Of a stretch of 64,000 nt of DNA, positions 35,788-46,460 are shown piece by piece. The DNA lies in the NCBI GenBank assembly GCA_941918925.1, contig OW799235.1:16046701-16110700 (forward strand), read 5' to 3'. The DNA comes from Phyto melanocephala (Eukaryota; Arthropoda; Insecta; Diptera; Rhinophoridae). The notes beneath the pieces were generated by a model. That model was not told the DNA's origin. It saw nothing but the letters and a program-made list of their open reading frames with translations, and did not search any database. Numbering within the stretch: position 1 is the stretch's first letter; the number at the start of each line of letters is the position of its first letter. The position numbers were made by a program, and so were the translations under genes.

Positions 35788-36080
35788 TACCTCTGTATAG
35801 GAAGTTGGAGAAATTTGAACAATAATTAAGTTGAGTTTTATGGTTCTCCTCCAGATAAAAAAAAAAAACGTTGGTTCAGGCACCGCAAGTCGACCTATAC
35901 CATTGTATAGGAAGTCGGAGACATCTGAACAAATAAATATAATGAGTTTTATGGAACTCCTCTAGTTAGAATTATTTGAGTTTAATTGGTTCTCCTCCAG
36001 CTACAAAAATGAGTTTAGTTGGTACTCCTCCAGTTGTATTTTTTTTTGTTTGGTTGGTACTCCTCCAGTTAATCCAATTA
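35788..36080 (+). repeat. Tandem subrepeats (TTGGTTCTCCTCCAG type)
   Basis: Five diverged copies of a 30-38-bp unit (GAGTTT..TGGT.CTCCTCCAG) end at about 35855, 35965, 36000, 36035 and 36070. The first two sit inside a larger roughly 110-bp duplication that also repeats TATAGGAAGT(T/C)GGAGA. This pattern is common in LTR U3 regions. Confidence 0.6.
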
Positions 36081-36362
36081 AAATATATACAAGCGGTTAA
36101 TTGTAGAATAGTCTGGAAACTGTATCCAAAGCACAGTTACGCGACGTCACACAATTAACCACGCGAGGGTAAGACGCAAAACTCTCGCAGTCAGATAAAA
36201 AGGGACGGCCTGATTGTCTTTATTCGACAACGATAACGACAATGACGCGCGCGAGCTGTTGACCTGATCAGAGCTGAATTACGACTGACAAAGCTCATAC
36301 AAACAAATATTTGAACAAAAGTATACAAATTACTTCAAGAAATACACTTATTTCTACAAGAA
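36081..36362 (+). other. Possible solo LTR remnant
   Basis: A GC-richer block follows the subrepeats, with CCACGCGAGGGTAAGACGC, a TATA-like AGATAAAAAGGGACGG (36195) and TTTATTCGACAACGATAACG. It could be the promoter/R/U5 part of an LTR whose U3 holds the tandem subrepeats. No second LTR, primer-binding site or gag/pol sequence is seen, so it stays tentative. Confidence 0.25.
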
Positions 36363-36369
36363 ATTAATT

Positions 36370-38090
36370 TTGTTTTTATTATTATTATATTTCATTAGTA
36401 GTATTTAAAATACTTTTGAAATAAGTTTCTAAAATTACATTTCAAAGAAAAAAAAAAAGTAGTATAGCAACTGATTAAAAATTAACAATTTTTTATAAAA
36501 TTTACAGCTTTTTTTCTAAAAAAAATTATATATGTTTCACTCATAATATTATTTGGCATTGTATTGTAAAAATTAAGTCCTTTGTAAAATAGTGATTTCT
36601 GCGTTGAACTTGTTTCCGCGCACCTTGTTCTAAAATCTCAGGTATTTCTCAGATTGTAAGGCTAACCACTCCAACATATCTTATTTGTTCAATTAAATAG
36701 TCCGGTGCATTTCCCAATTTCATTTTTTGGATAAAAAATATTGTATTTAGCTGCAGTCTTTGCCGTATATTAAGCCATTTAAGCATGTCTAACATAAATT
36801 TTATTGAAGTAAAACGATTAGACTTTAAAATTGAGCGCATAGCCTTATTTTGAAGTTTTTTTAGCCTTGCCATTTGTTGGTCCGAACAGCATATATATAA
36901 TATGGTTGATCCATATTCAAAGTTTGGTTTGATCATAGTGTTATAAATGTTTATTGCAGTTAATATTATTACTTTGTTTCTTAAACGGTTAAAAAAACTG
37001 ATTTTCTTTACAATCTTTTTACATATATATTCAACATGTTCTCTAAAGTTTAAATTTTTGTCTATTAAGAAACCCAAGTATTTTATATTATTTACTTTTT
37101 CAATTATTACATTATTTATTTTGAAAATTATGTTTGTGATCATATTAATTTCCATTAACTTGGTCTTATTTTCATTGAGTTTCAGTATATTCATTTTTAG
37201 CCATTTGTTAATATTGCTCTCTATCTCTATTTAATCTTTCATAACATATTTCATCCGATTTTGCTTCTGTGAAAATTAATATATCGTCAGCATATAGCAC
37301 GATTTTAAAAATCTCTACCGCATATTCCACATCATTCACGTATATAATAAAAAGAAGAGCTCCCAAAATTGATCCTTGTGGGACTCCAAAATCATTTTCA
37401 ATTGCATCTGATATTTTATTATTCACATTTGTCATTTGTCTACGATTTGTTAAATATGACTTAAACCATTTCAGTTCGGTATCTTGGATACCATACTTAT
37501 ATAATTTTCGCAATAGGATTTCCCTATCTATTGTCTCAAATGCTCTTTTAAAATCAAGAAAAATTGCTAGTATTTTATTTCCCTTCTCTTTACTTTTCCA
37601 TCTGTTAATAACATAACTGACTGCAGTTTCACATGAGTAATTTCTTTTAAAGCCAGATTGATATTTTGATAATAATTTGTGATGTTCCATGTGATGTGAA
37701 GTTCCATGTATTTTTTCACACGTTTTTAATGTGTTAGTAGGCCGGTATTCTTCACATTTTAATGTATTTTTTATCTTTTCAATAGGGAAAATCATTGATT
37801 CTTTCCAATTATTTGGAAACACCTCGGTCTCTAATGATTTATTTGTAATATGTAATATAATATTGCCTGTTATGTCCCAGTTATCTAAAATTATGTTACT
37901 TGATATTTTTTTATAATCTGATTTTCTTTTAATACTTTTAACAGTAATTTTCAGTTCCTGTAGACTAATTGCACGGAATTTAAATTCAAAGCCACTATCC
38001 GGTATTAGATTCTCGTATTGCACATTCTCAATGGAAGATCTGATTTCCATAATCGTAAAATTTACTGATTTTTTTTGATTTTTTGGCTGG
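36370..38090 (-). mobile_element. 5'-truncated Jockey/CR1-like LINE, fairly young
   Basis: Coding sequence on the minus strand runs from about 38050 to past 36649. A decayed C-terminus (FYKGLNFYNTMPNNI near 36560) and an A/T-rich 3' UTR follow, with a TAATAATAATAAAA tail near 36390-36375. It differs in sequence from the LINEs at 23868 and 35010. The endonuclease is absent; the reverse transcriptase is the least damaged in the window. Confidence 0.75.
36649..38050 (-). pseudogene. LINE reverse transcriptase, nearly intact domain
   Basis: Frame 1 (38050-37208) carries the polymerase blocks in order: NNWKESMIFPIEK, EEYRPTNTLKTCEKI, SKYQSGFKRNYSCETAV, ILAIFLDFKRAFETIDRE with the first catalytic Asp, then FGVPQGSILGALLF and the intact LYADDILIF box. 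A one-base frameshift near 37225 moves to frame 2 (37194-36649), with INKWLKMNILKLNENKTKLM, IKYLGFLIDKNLNFREH and FEYGSTILYICCS. About ten residues after TCEKI are replaced by a local duplication (ATGTTCCATGTGATGTGAAGTTCCATGT region, 37680-37712). Known: these are the RT fingers, palm and thumb of Jockey/CR1-group LINEs. One frameshift, one small rearrangement and a decayed C-terminus inactivate it. Confidence 0.9.
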
Positions 38091-40429
38091 GTTTTTGTCT
38101 AGCTGGGTCTTGTCTGTTATGGTGTTACTTTTTATTATAAAACCAAAATTTCTAATTGCCTAATTAAAGTCCATACAATAAAGTTACAACTTACAAATGT
38201 TGTTTGACTTTTTCTTATTGTTCTATTTAAATTTTTATAGGGTATCCGTTTTCTCTATTACTGAATATCTTTCCGAAAAAATGGCAAAATTTAAAACCCT
38301 TTTTTCAGCTGTTAAAACTAAAGGAAAATTAAAAAAATTCCATCTTCAAAAAAAAAAAAAAAATACTAAAGTGTAAAGAAATGAACAAATTTAAAAAAAA
38401 ATATTTTAGCATTGATTTGTTCAAAAGGTATATGCCAAGTATTGGCATTTAAAGGTATTTAAACTACATTAAAAATACGAAAAATAGCAAGGAGCTGGAG
38501 AAAAATGCAAAAGAAATATAGAAAAAAAACTATAAAACCACTTAAAACACTTGAACAAAGAATAAAGTTTTTTTGTTACTGTTCCAAATGTACTTCTGTT
38601 CAGCTTCTTTGAAACAAAAAGGCGAACAAACTAAATGTTTTTGAACAGAAAGGAAAAAAACTAAATGTAATTGTTAAAGAAGAAAAATTTGATGACAACA
38701 AATGAAAAATATTTATGATGAGGGCATCATCGCTTCAAGTTCATACTTAAACCCTTTAGCAGGACAAACGGTGTTTGGCATATTTGGTTGTGGTCATATA
38801 TATGTGACAACTAAATGAATTGAACGATTTTGTAAAATATGCATTTAATAAATCTATTGCCAAACATATAATATAAGTGTGAGAATATAATTTTAGGGTT
38901 GGTTAGGCAATTATGTTCCGGAGTATTTAATTAAGTATAAACTTTTTGACTATAAAAGATATATAAAATTAAAATGATTACTGGTATGCAATTGTTTGTC
39001 ACAACTGGTTTAGTTTCAATGTGTAGACAGGACATTGCCCAAGTTTGCGTGTAGCGAATTTCAAACCAGCTTTTTTAAATTAACTCAGGAAAAAATAAGT
39101 TTTTCTAAAACAAATTCATAGTTGAACTTCCTTAAATTTTCTCCAGTCCTTACAACTCTGATAATAAGCCCTAGAGTACCGACAATTCCCCAACGCCCTT
39201 TATAACTCAAAAGCACATCTTTTCCTAATTGTTTTGTTTCTTCTTATTACAGCAGTAATTTTTTTTTGGCATTTTATTTTCATGGTACTTAAGTACTATT
39301 TGCTTAAAAATCTTTACGTTGACAATTCCTTTAAAAGCTCACATTGCAAACAGTAACAACAACATGAGAGCATAAAAAAGCAAAAACAAGTATTGAACAA
39401 TTTCTTTTACAACAAACTTTTTTCAAACAACTTAAAAATTCTATTTTTAAGCCATTTGAAAAGTACATGAGAAAAACTACAATAAAAAAAAACTGTTTAT
39501 TAAAGAAGTTGTCAAAGAAAAGAGAAAAATAAATAAATGTTTTTGGGGTTATATTTTTAGTTTCTACTTAAATCGGTTTATAAATGTCGTAATGCATGTG
39601 TTGGAGAACTTTTCTTGTGTGAAGAAAAACTCATACACACAAATATACAAACAGTCATTTAATGCTTAACTCCTACAATTCATTTTTTTATTTTCTTTTC
39701 GTCTTCCTTAAACCAAATATAAATCCTTTTTTTTTTTTTTTTGACAAAGTTTTTCCATTAGAAAACATTAAATATTATCCGCCTACAATAAGAAACTTTA
39801 AAAACTAATGCAATGACAAAAGAAAGAGCATATTTTTTTTTTTTGGGAATTGTCCTTAAAATATTTGTATGTAAATCAGGGACTTCCAAACATTATTTGC
39901 ATTAAAGTAAATATTAATTTTTCGTTTGTCAACTAATGTTTTAGGTGAGTGCACTAAAGATAAAAGCATCATATTGGTTAACGAAGATATTTTTTGCATT
40001 TTAAAGACAACATAAATGATAAGTTGGAAGTCAGTTAATCACTCTTCCTCTTACAACTTAGCTTTACAGCCTAATTAATACAGGAGCTTTTAAACAACTT
40101 CTTTGCTTAAAGTGTGTGTGCAATAAAAAATGAATTAAGTGACTGAACCGAAGACATTTGCATCACATTTAACAAGCAAATTTTCTCAGGACGGTAAAGA
40201 TGATCCTAACGAGAAAGGATGTCTTAAAAGAAGTCGTCTACCAACTTAATAAAGATGCGGGAGTTTCTCATTAAACACTTGGTCATCTTTAAACTTTAAA
40301 TATAAAGTGTGAATAGAATATTATATTAATTAATAATTATTAATTTAAATCGCTTAACGATGCATTTTTTGTGCAATATAACATCCTGCAAATGACTGCC
40401 GCTGCTGTGCCAGGTATGCTTCATCTGGA
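38091..40429. other. Gene-free A/T-rich stretch
   Basis: No ORF of note, no repeat ends and no RNA gene. Several poly(A) and poly(T) runs. Confidence 0.45.
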
Positions 40430-40850
40430 ATATTGAATTTTTCATAACTTTGTTGCCTTAATCATTGTGAATTAAACGCTGACATGGGTTACGTTGACTT
40501 TTGGTTTGTGACTTGTTTGCGTTAATCTGTAACCAAATAAAACTCCACAAAAACGAATGACGGGTTCAAATCCCACGAACTCGATATTAAGTTTACATAA
40601 CCTCTACTTGAGATGAGTATGCCGTTAAACCGCTTGTGCAGAATTTCTAATGTGGGATAAACTGAGTGACACATAGCGTTGTTGTTTTGAAACCACATGT
40701 TGCTAGTTGCTATATTAACAAATTTAGGTCAAAAGAAGTTGGTCTACAGCACTTGCCGTCAATAGTTTTGGCCTGGCAAACGCCGTTCTTAAAATTGGAA
40801 TTATTCACCCATATTCTTTTTGGCGTCACCAACATCGACGTCAATTTTGA
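40430..40850 (-). pseudogene. Old mariner transposase relic
   Basis: On the minus strand from about 40700 the sequence reads NMWFQNNNAMCHSVYPTLEI, then LHKRFNGILISSRG. This matches the second catalytic block of rosa-like mariners (normally MWFQQDGA.CHTA..TLEIL), but the Asp is now Asn in QNNA. A decayed WPPRS.DLTPLDFF block follows (SSSWDLNPSFVF, about 40570), then FFLWGY in another frame. Several stops and lost catalytic residues; no TIRs found. More diverged than the mariners at 17734, 51314 and 55398. Confidence 0.65.
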
Positions 40851-40866
40851 GACAACATCACTTTAA

Positions 40867-41384
40867 TACAACGTCAATGCTTATTTGGTATTCCCTAACT
40901 GTTTTAAGAAGGCACTGACTGTTTATCGATTGGTAATTTAAATTGTTAAAGCTTAATTTTTTTTTTATTTTAATTCTTCTTACCTAATTTATACGAATAC
41001 GAATTTACAACAACTGATAAAAAACAACGTTGACGACAACATATAGAATAGGGATAATTATTTACCTCCATATTATAACTTTATTTAACAATTTAAATAA
41101 AGTGTTTCTTAAGCCTTTGAGGTGGAGGACTCAACGAAAATTTATTCTTCTTTTATTTTTTAAAAAACTTAAATTCAAAACTTAGAAATGATCAAAATAA
41201 GAAATTTAGCTGCTTGTCCTTAACTGTAATTTTCAAACTCAAAATGGATTAATCGTGCCCTATTTCGCACAAACAAAAAAATTTTCATAAAAACCACCTT
41301 CTGTAACTTTTGTGTCGCTTATTAAATTTAAAATCAGAATTTTGATTTTTAGTCACTTATATTAAAAATCTACGTGTACAAACG
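40867..41384. other. Spacer
   Basis: A/T-rich; nothing recognised. Confidence 0.5.
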
Positions 41385-42165
41385 TATAATATAAAAAAGG
41401 TACCACAAAAAATTAGAAAATGCACCTTTTTTTGTTCTCCATTTAAATTTTATTCATAATTTTAATAAATATTCCCTTATTTAAAAATTCTAGCTTCATA
41501 TATTTAGAAAATACAAAAAGTACGAACAAACATGGAAAAAGTACCTGTTAGTCCGCCCATATCATTTTCAATCTCACTTCCGAGAAATAGTTTCTAAGTT
41601 TCTAAGTAAGTAGAAGTAAATACAAAAAGGACCATAAATATGCGAAAATGTATATTTTGTGTCAGATATGTATTATTCCAATCTAAACTTGGGTCAGTAG
41701 TTCAAAATCAAAAATCAAAATTTAGAAAATACAAAACAGTTTCACAAAATGGGAAAAAGTAAATTTTTCGTCACCCATAACATTTTAGTCTAACCTCGAA
41801 TCAATAGTTACTAATTTAAAGAGCCTATGTTTAGAAAGAAATAAAAATGGTACAATAAGAATGCGAAAATGTACCTTTTGTGTCAATAATAATTTAAAAA
41901 AATCTAGATTAATTAACTTAGAAAATACAAAAAGTACAATTTGTGGTAAAACTCCTATTACGAATTGGCCAAGTAGGAAGGAATTGTACATTTTTTCACG
42001 TTTTTAAACTTTCGGGTAATATTTTTTTTAATTTAAAAAAATCTAGATTAATTAACTTAGAAAATACAAAAAGTACAATTTGTGGTAAAACTCCTATTAC
42101 GAATTGGCCAAGTAGGAAGGAATTGTACATTTTTTCACGTTTTTAAACTTTCGGGTAATATTTTT
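41385..42165. repeat. Degenerate tandem array (unit about 110 bp)
   Basis: The pattern AAATACAAAAAG-TAC...GAAAA(T/A)GTACCTTTT recurs at about 41391, 41511, 41620, 41728, 41841, 41925 and 42063, usually 84-120 bp apart. The last two units are a near-exact duplication of 139 bp (listed separately). GGTACC/AAAAAGTAC words also occur near 23510-23790 and 25143. Confidence 0.6.
41890..42165. repeat. Near-perfect 139-bp tandem duplication
   Basis: 41890-42028 and 42029-42165 are virtually identical, both running from TAATTTAAAAAAATCTAG through GGCCAAGTAGGAAGG to GGGTAATATTTTT. The low divergence against the decayed array around it points to a recent duplication. Confidence 0.9.
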
Positions 42166-42217
42166 GGTCCCACTAAAAGTTTTCAAAACTTTCAGCTAAA
42201 TAATTGCTCGTACTCGT

Positions 42218-43627
42218 ACTAGCCCTTATACCCAACTTTTATTACGTAAACGTATACCCAAGTACAGGTGTGGCCAGTAACAATTATTTGCGTTTTTCCA
42301 TATTATTTATTAGAAAAAATTTTTTATTCAAATAATTTGTACTTTAATATATTAACTAACATTTTGACTGGTTAGAATAAGTTTGCGTACATTGCGAAAA
42401 TCCTACCGTGGATGAGCAGATGTTCCGTTATCGTGGCCATACCCGTTTCACGCAATACATCTCATCCAAACCGGTGAAGTATGGGTTCAAAGTATGGTAG
42501 GTGTGTTATGACAAAAACTCTTACCCTCTGCATGGTCAAATATATACAGGACAAGCTATTACGGGACAAGAAAATAATCAGGGTGAACGCGTAGTGAAGG
42601 ATTTGTTAAGTCGATTTCATGGAAGCGGGCGTAATATAACAATGGTAAATTTTTTTACAAGCCTTAATTTATGTCAAAACTTGTGGTCAATAAATTTTAC
42701 TGCAATTGAAACCACACGTGAAAATAAGTCATACCCATGTTGGCTCACAAATATCGCCCTGTGGAGTCAACAATCTTCAGCTTTATGCCCAACATTTCCA
42801 TGTGCTCATACGTGCCGAAAAAATCAAGGCAGTTATTCTTTTACCTTCAATGCATGACGATGATGCAATTATTACAAGCGGAAAGCCAGAAGTTAACGAA
42901 TTTTATAATAAAATAAAAGGAGGAGTGGATGTTATGGACCAACTGCTTACAGAATATACTTGCCAAAGACAGACTAAGCGTTGGCCATTACGTCTATTTT
43001 TCAATGTGATTGATTTGACAGCATAGTCAGCGTACATCATATATTTTGTATATAACAAAAATATCCCATATAGTAAGATAAGACGCAAACACTTTCTTCG
43101 CTAGCTCGCCAAGGAGCTATGTATGCCAGTCATTGAAAGTCGGTCAGTCAATTTTCAGGTAATGTGCAACTTCAACAAAGTCAACATCTGCAGGGACTGG
43201 TGTACGTGGAAAAAATCCAAATTTGAAGCTGCTTTTTGTATTATTATCTCGACGAGCACAGAAGACGCACTCGTAATATATGCTTTGCTTGTTAACGGTC
43301 AATATGTGTTCACCATTCACGAAATTACTTTACAATTATGGCCACAAATAAGTTAAGTTATAATAAATAAAATAAAACATAATTTTTCATAAAAAACAAA
43401 CAAACATTCTTTGTTTTGTATAATAAATTCATACAATTGCGTTAGTGGCCACATCTGTACTTGGGTATACGTTCTTGGGGGTCTCAACTTTAGAAGCTCA
43501 TGGCTCCTTAAAAGCTTGATCTAGGATATTAATTGGGGTGTCAGTTGACGCAGATTTTATCCATTTTCTTAAATCATTACTCAGAAGTGTCAATGGACAT
43601 ATCTGTACTCGGGTATAAGGACTAGGG
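42218..43627 (+). mobile_element. piggyBac transposon relic with terminal and subterminal inverted repeats
   Basis: The right end reads GGGTATAAGGACTAGGG followed by TTAA (43628-43631), the piggyBac target and CCCTAG-type end. The left end has the matching ACTAGCCCTTATACCC at 42218-42233, but its TTAA is lost. A second, inner pair of inverted repeats (ACGTATACCCAAGTACAGGT/GTGGCCAGTAAC at about 42248-42280, inverse at 43443-43477) fits the subterminal repeats known for the superfamily. About 1.4 kb long, so internally deleted. Confidence 0.75.
42395..43360 (+). pseudogene. piggyBac transposase relic (DDE_Tnp_1_7)
   Basis: From about 42417 the plus strand reads FRYRGHTRFTQYISSKPVKY and, in the next frame, VCYDKNSYPLHGQIYTGQ (to 42550), then a ERVVKDLLSRFHGSGRNITM block where relatives carry a catalytic Asp followed by FFTS. 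Further on, KPEVNEFYNKIKGGVDVMDQ (from about 42885) holds the hallmark NK.K.GVD..D motif, and TCQRQTKRWPLRLFFNVIDL follows. The C-terminal Cys-rich finger is barely visible near 43230-43330. In the ITMVNFFTS block Asp is replaced by Asn. An internal frameshift near 42700 and a stop at 43024 complete the damage. Confidence 0.85.
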
Positions 43628-43631
43628 TTAA

Positions 43632-44804
43632 GGCGATAATAATTTACTCATACCTCATTGTACAGTATTAGAAAATTTTTATTAAAAAAGAGGGATCATT
43701 TTTACTCCTTATACATGCAAATTTAAAAAAGAGCCGAAAATATATTTATATTTTTTGCGGAGCAACTTTTAAACATTTTTTCTGTGTTTATATGCTTAGA
43801 GGTTACAAAATATAGTTTTTACCCATTTTCGTTTCTTAGGAGTGGGTTAAAAATTTCAAAATAATCTGCATTGTCGTTTTGTTTCTAAACATCATTTCTA
43901 AGTGGCTCTATATACTGCAAGAGGATGTTCCAATTTAATGATTTTAGCTGTTTGCATTTAAGATATTGGTAAACCATAACTTAGCAATACCCGGACCGTT
44001 TTTGGTAACAGTTCTTTATAATTTAATTGTAATACTCCAAGTTAGGTTGTTATATATATTTTTTGCACATATTAAGTGGGTGTGACCCTTTCGATATAAG
44101 GTTAATAGGTTTTGTTTTATAACTAGATTACCAAAACAATCAAGGTTTTATATATGCATAGTAAGGCTTAGAATTATTTAGAAAATAATTGCAGGCGTGG
44201 CAAGTTCAAAGTATAGAAATCATATTTGATAAGATGTACGCAGAAAGAACTAGCATCGTTATGTTGTTAAAAACTTATATATTTTACATCATTTATTTAT
44301 TATATTGCTACGTTTATACCTTTCATAAACTTTGGTTTATTTTCCTTAAATAAACCGGGGGTTATTTTGTATTGCAAATAATAAACTTGAAATTAGTAAT
44401 TAAAGTGAGAGCACTTAATTTATTTATACACACTCTGATATTGTTTTTATTTATTATTATTTATATTATTGTTGTACACCTTTATTATCAAACTCACTTT
44501 GAAAGGCGCTTAAAAAGCTCTACTGTTACTGATCATGTTAGCTGTGTCGTTCGACTATTTATAGTTACATTGTGTTCTCTCATGTACACAGTAGTATATT
44601 CGAGTAAATTACTAAAAGGCCATTATATTTAATTTAAGACATAATGTTAATGTCAAGTATTATTAGAAAAATTATATGTGCCTAAAAGTATGCTGCACAT
44701 AACAACACACCTAAGCTGTATATTACTTAACATGATATTTGAACTACCAGCCAACCAGAGAAAATTTTAAATGTACATAAAGAACTACAAATAAATCTAC
44801 TGTA
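43632..44804. other. Spacer with weak GTGGGTGTGACC/GGCGTGGC blocks
   Basis: AAGTGGGTGTGACCCTTTCG (about 44084) and GCAGGCGTGGCAAG (44191) resemble the CACGCC-block repeats in inverted orientation, so a decayed copy of a Helitron-like or A2-type repeat may lie at 43750-44250. An 86-codon ORF at 44372 has no motif. Confidence 0.3.
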
Positions 44805-44812
44805 AATTAAAG

Positions 44813-45813
44813 CAGTGAAGGAAATTGGCTTTTATGATTTTGTACCAAGTATGAGAACAAAATGTACTTTTTAGGCCATGACGGTACCATTTTTTTAATA
44901 TTTATTAATAAGAACATAAACTTAACAAAAATTTTTATAAAAATTCAGAAGTATACAATAAAAAATATTAAATATTACATTCATACGTACATACGTGGAA
45001 ATCGGTTATTTTTACAAATTTTATTTATTAAATACTTTTAGATAATAAATTTTCTGTTATTTTAAAATTAAATCAACAACAAATCTTTGTTTTGGAAAGA
45101 AAAATCTCGACGTTTGACGTTGGCCGAGGAAAGCGGAATAGACACAATTCCTCTTACAATTCTTGTAATATCTGAGAACATGAACTCACTTAATTCATTT
45201 TTCATCTGTGATACTTAAGACCAAAAATAGGAAATATTTGAATCTTTGTGTTGTCTAAGTTCAATAAAATCGGCTAGTGCTCTGTACTGATTATTTATTG
45301 CTTCAATATTTGTTTGTTTGTGTGGAAGCATTTTCACCAGAAGAGGTACTATTGAATTTGTTTCTCCCATAATAACTTTTTCTGGAGTAAACTTAGCGTA
45401 CCATCTTAGTACTTCATTATTAAAGTTCACCTTACATGCTTACGAATCATAAGTTAAACAAAATACATATAACAACAACCAAGGAAAATTCATGTATCAG
45501 GAGGTGCCAAATAAACAGGTGATTTTTGTAAGAAGTTTGAAATAAAGTACTAGAAGGATTTTGTTGTTGCAGACTTGACACCTGGTACATGAATTCGCTT
45601 TGACAACAGCATTGCAACTAAAAGGAGAGAAGTTGACAGTTTAAAATAAGACACACACAAACAAAATTAAAGAGATCATGGACAAAATTATTATTGCATT
45701 ATGGTGAGACCTTGGAGTTTTTAAATTGTATCAAGTAGCTTGCGGTAGTACCACGGTACCAAGGTCAAAAATGTACTATAAAAATTACAATTGTACCATG
45801 ATTTCCATCCCTG
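44813..45813 (-). mobile_element. Internally deleted hAT transposon
   Basis: The ends are CAGTGAAGGAAAT and the inverse of CAGGGATGGAAAT (11 of 13 bases). 8-bp flanks AATTAAAG (44805-44812) and AATTAAAC (45814-45821) match at 7 of 8, the hAT target duplication with one mutation. GTACC/TTTTTnGnCC words are also shared by both subterminal regions. A 17-bp imperfect inverted repeat (AATTCATGTA(T/C)CAGG) sits inside at 45488-45595. It encodes only the C-terminal part of a transposase. Confidence 0.75.
45068..45430 (-). pseudogene. hAT transposase C-terminal (dimerisation) domain relic
   Basis: The minus-strand frame from 45430 gives about 70 codons to a stop at 45215 and then continues in the same frame to 45068. 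The second part, VSQMKNELSEFMFSDITRIV, GIVSIPLSSANVKRRDFSF, matches the hATC signature (a hydrophobic segment and IP.S.A..ER.FS). Known: this domain mediates oligomerisation and forms part of the catalytic core. The catalytic N-terminal half is missing, and the in-frame stop (FWS-stop-VSQ) plus ER to KR change show decay. Its position between hAT ends supports the call. Confidence 0.65.
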
Positions 45814-45953
45814 AATTAAACTGATAAAATTATAATGTAAATTAAGTTATTCATGTCAATATTATTTAATATTATTAAATCTGTAACAGTATGAATAGGC
45901 GTGGCACTTCCTTTGCAAAGATAATACATTCGATGATTTATACTTATATAGAA

Positions 45954-46460
45954 CTAGAAAAGCCCGGCGCGCATTGCTTCGCCCCTTAATGAATAAAAAT
46001 GCATTCTGAATTTGAATTGAATATCAAGTGTTCAAGTTCAGAAAAATCGGTGAAGTTCAAGTAGCTGAAAATAATTATTTTTTATGGGCGTGACACTGCC
46101 TTATTTTCAAATCAAGAAATTGTATAGTCATGACAACTCAATATGTGTGGAAAGTTTCAGAAAAATCGGTAAAGTTTAAGAATCTGAAAATGCTTACTTT
46201 TTTTATGGGCGTGGCAATGCCCACTTTTCTAATCACGAGATTATACAATATGACAGCTCAATATGTGTGCAAAGTTTCAGAAAAATCGGCCAAGTACAAG
46301 CAGCTAAAAATGATAACTAATTTTTATGGGCACTTTTTTCCACCCATAAACACTCCCTGGAATGTGTTCCACAACTTGCTAAAGTTTGAGTCCGATCGGT
46401 TTTACAGCTTCGGAGTCTATAGCTAACACACACACAGAGTTTCACTTTTATATATATAGA
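45954..46460 (-). mobile_element. Non-autonomous Helitron-like element, copy 2 (inverted)
   Basis: On the minus strand it starts TCTATATATATAAAAGTGAA (46460) and ends CGCGCCGGGCTTTTCTAG (45954), with A before and T after, exactly as copy 1 at 436-932. The interior shows the same roughly 120-bp direct repeats with GCCACGCCCATAAAA blocks, but the GC-rich 3' hairpin region reads GGGGCGAAGCAATGCGCGCC with a few changes. No coding capacity; the 98-codon ORF on the opposite strand is repeat sequence. Two copies with identical termini define the family boundaries. Confidence 0.8.

Noticed and set aside
40562..40574. GGGTTCAAATCCC, looks like a tRNA T-arm
   Set aside because: It is the reverse complement of the decayed DLTPLDFF region of the mariner relic; no acceptor stem, D-arm or anticodon arm can be drawn around it.
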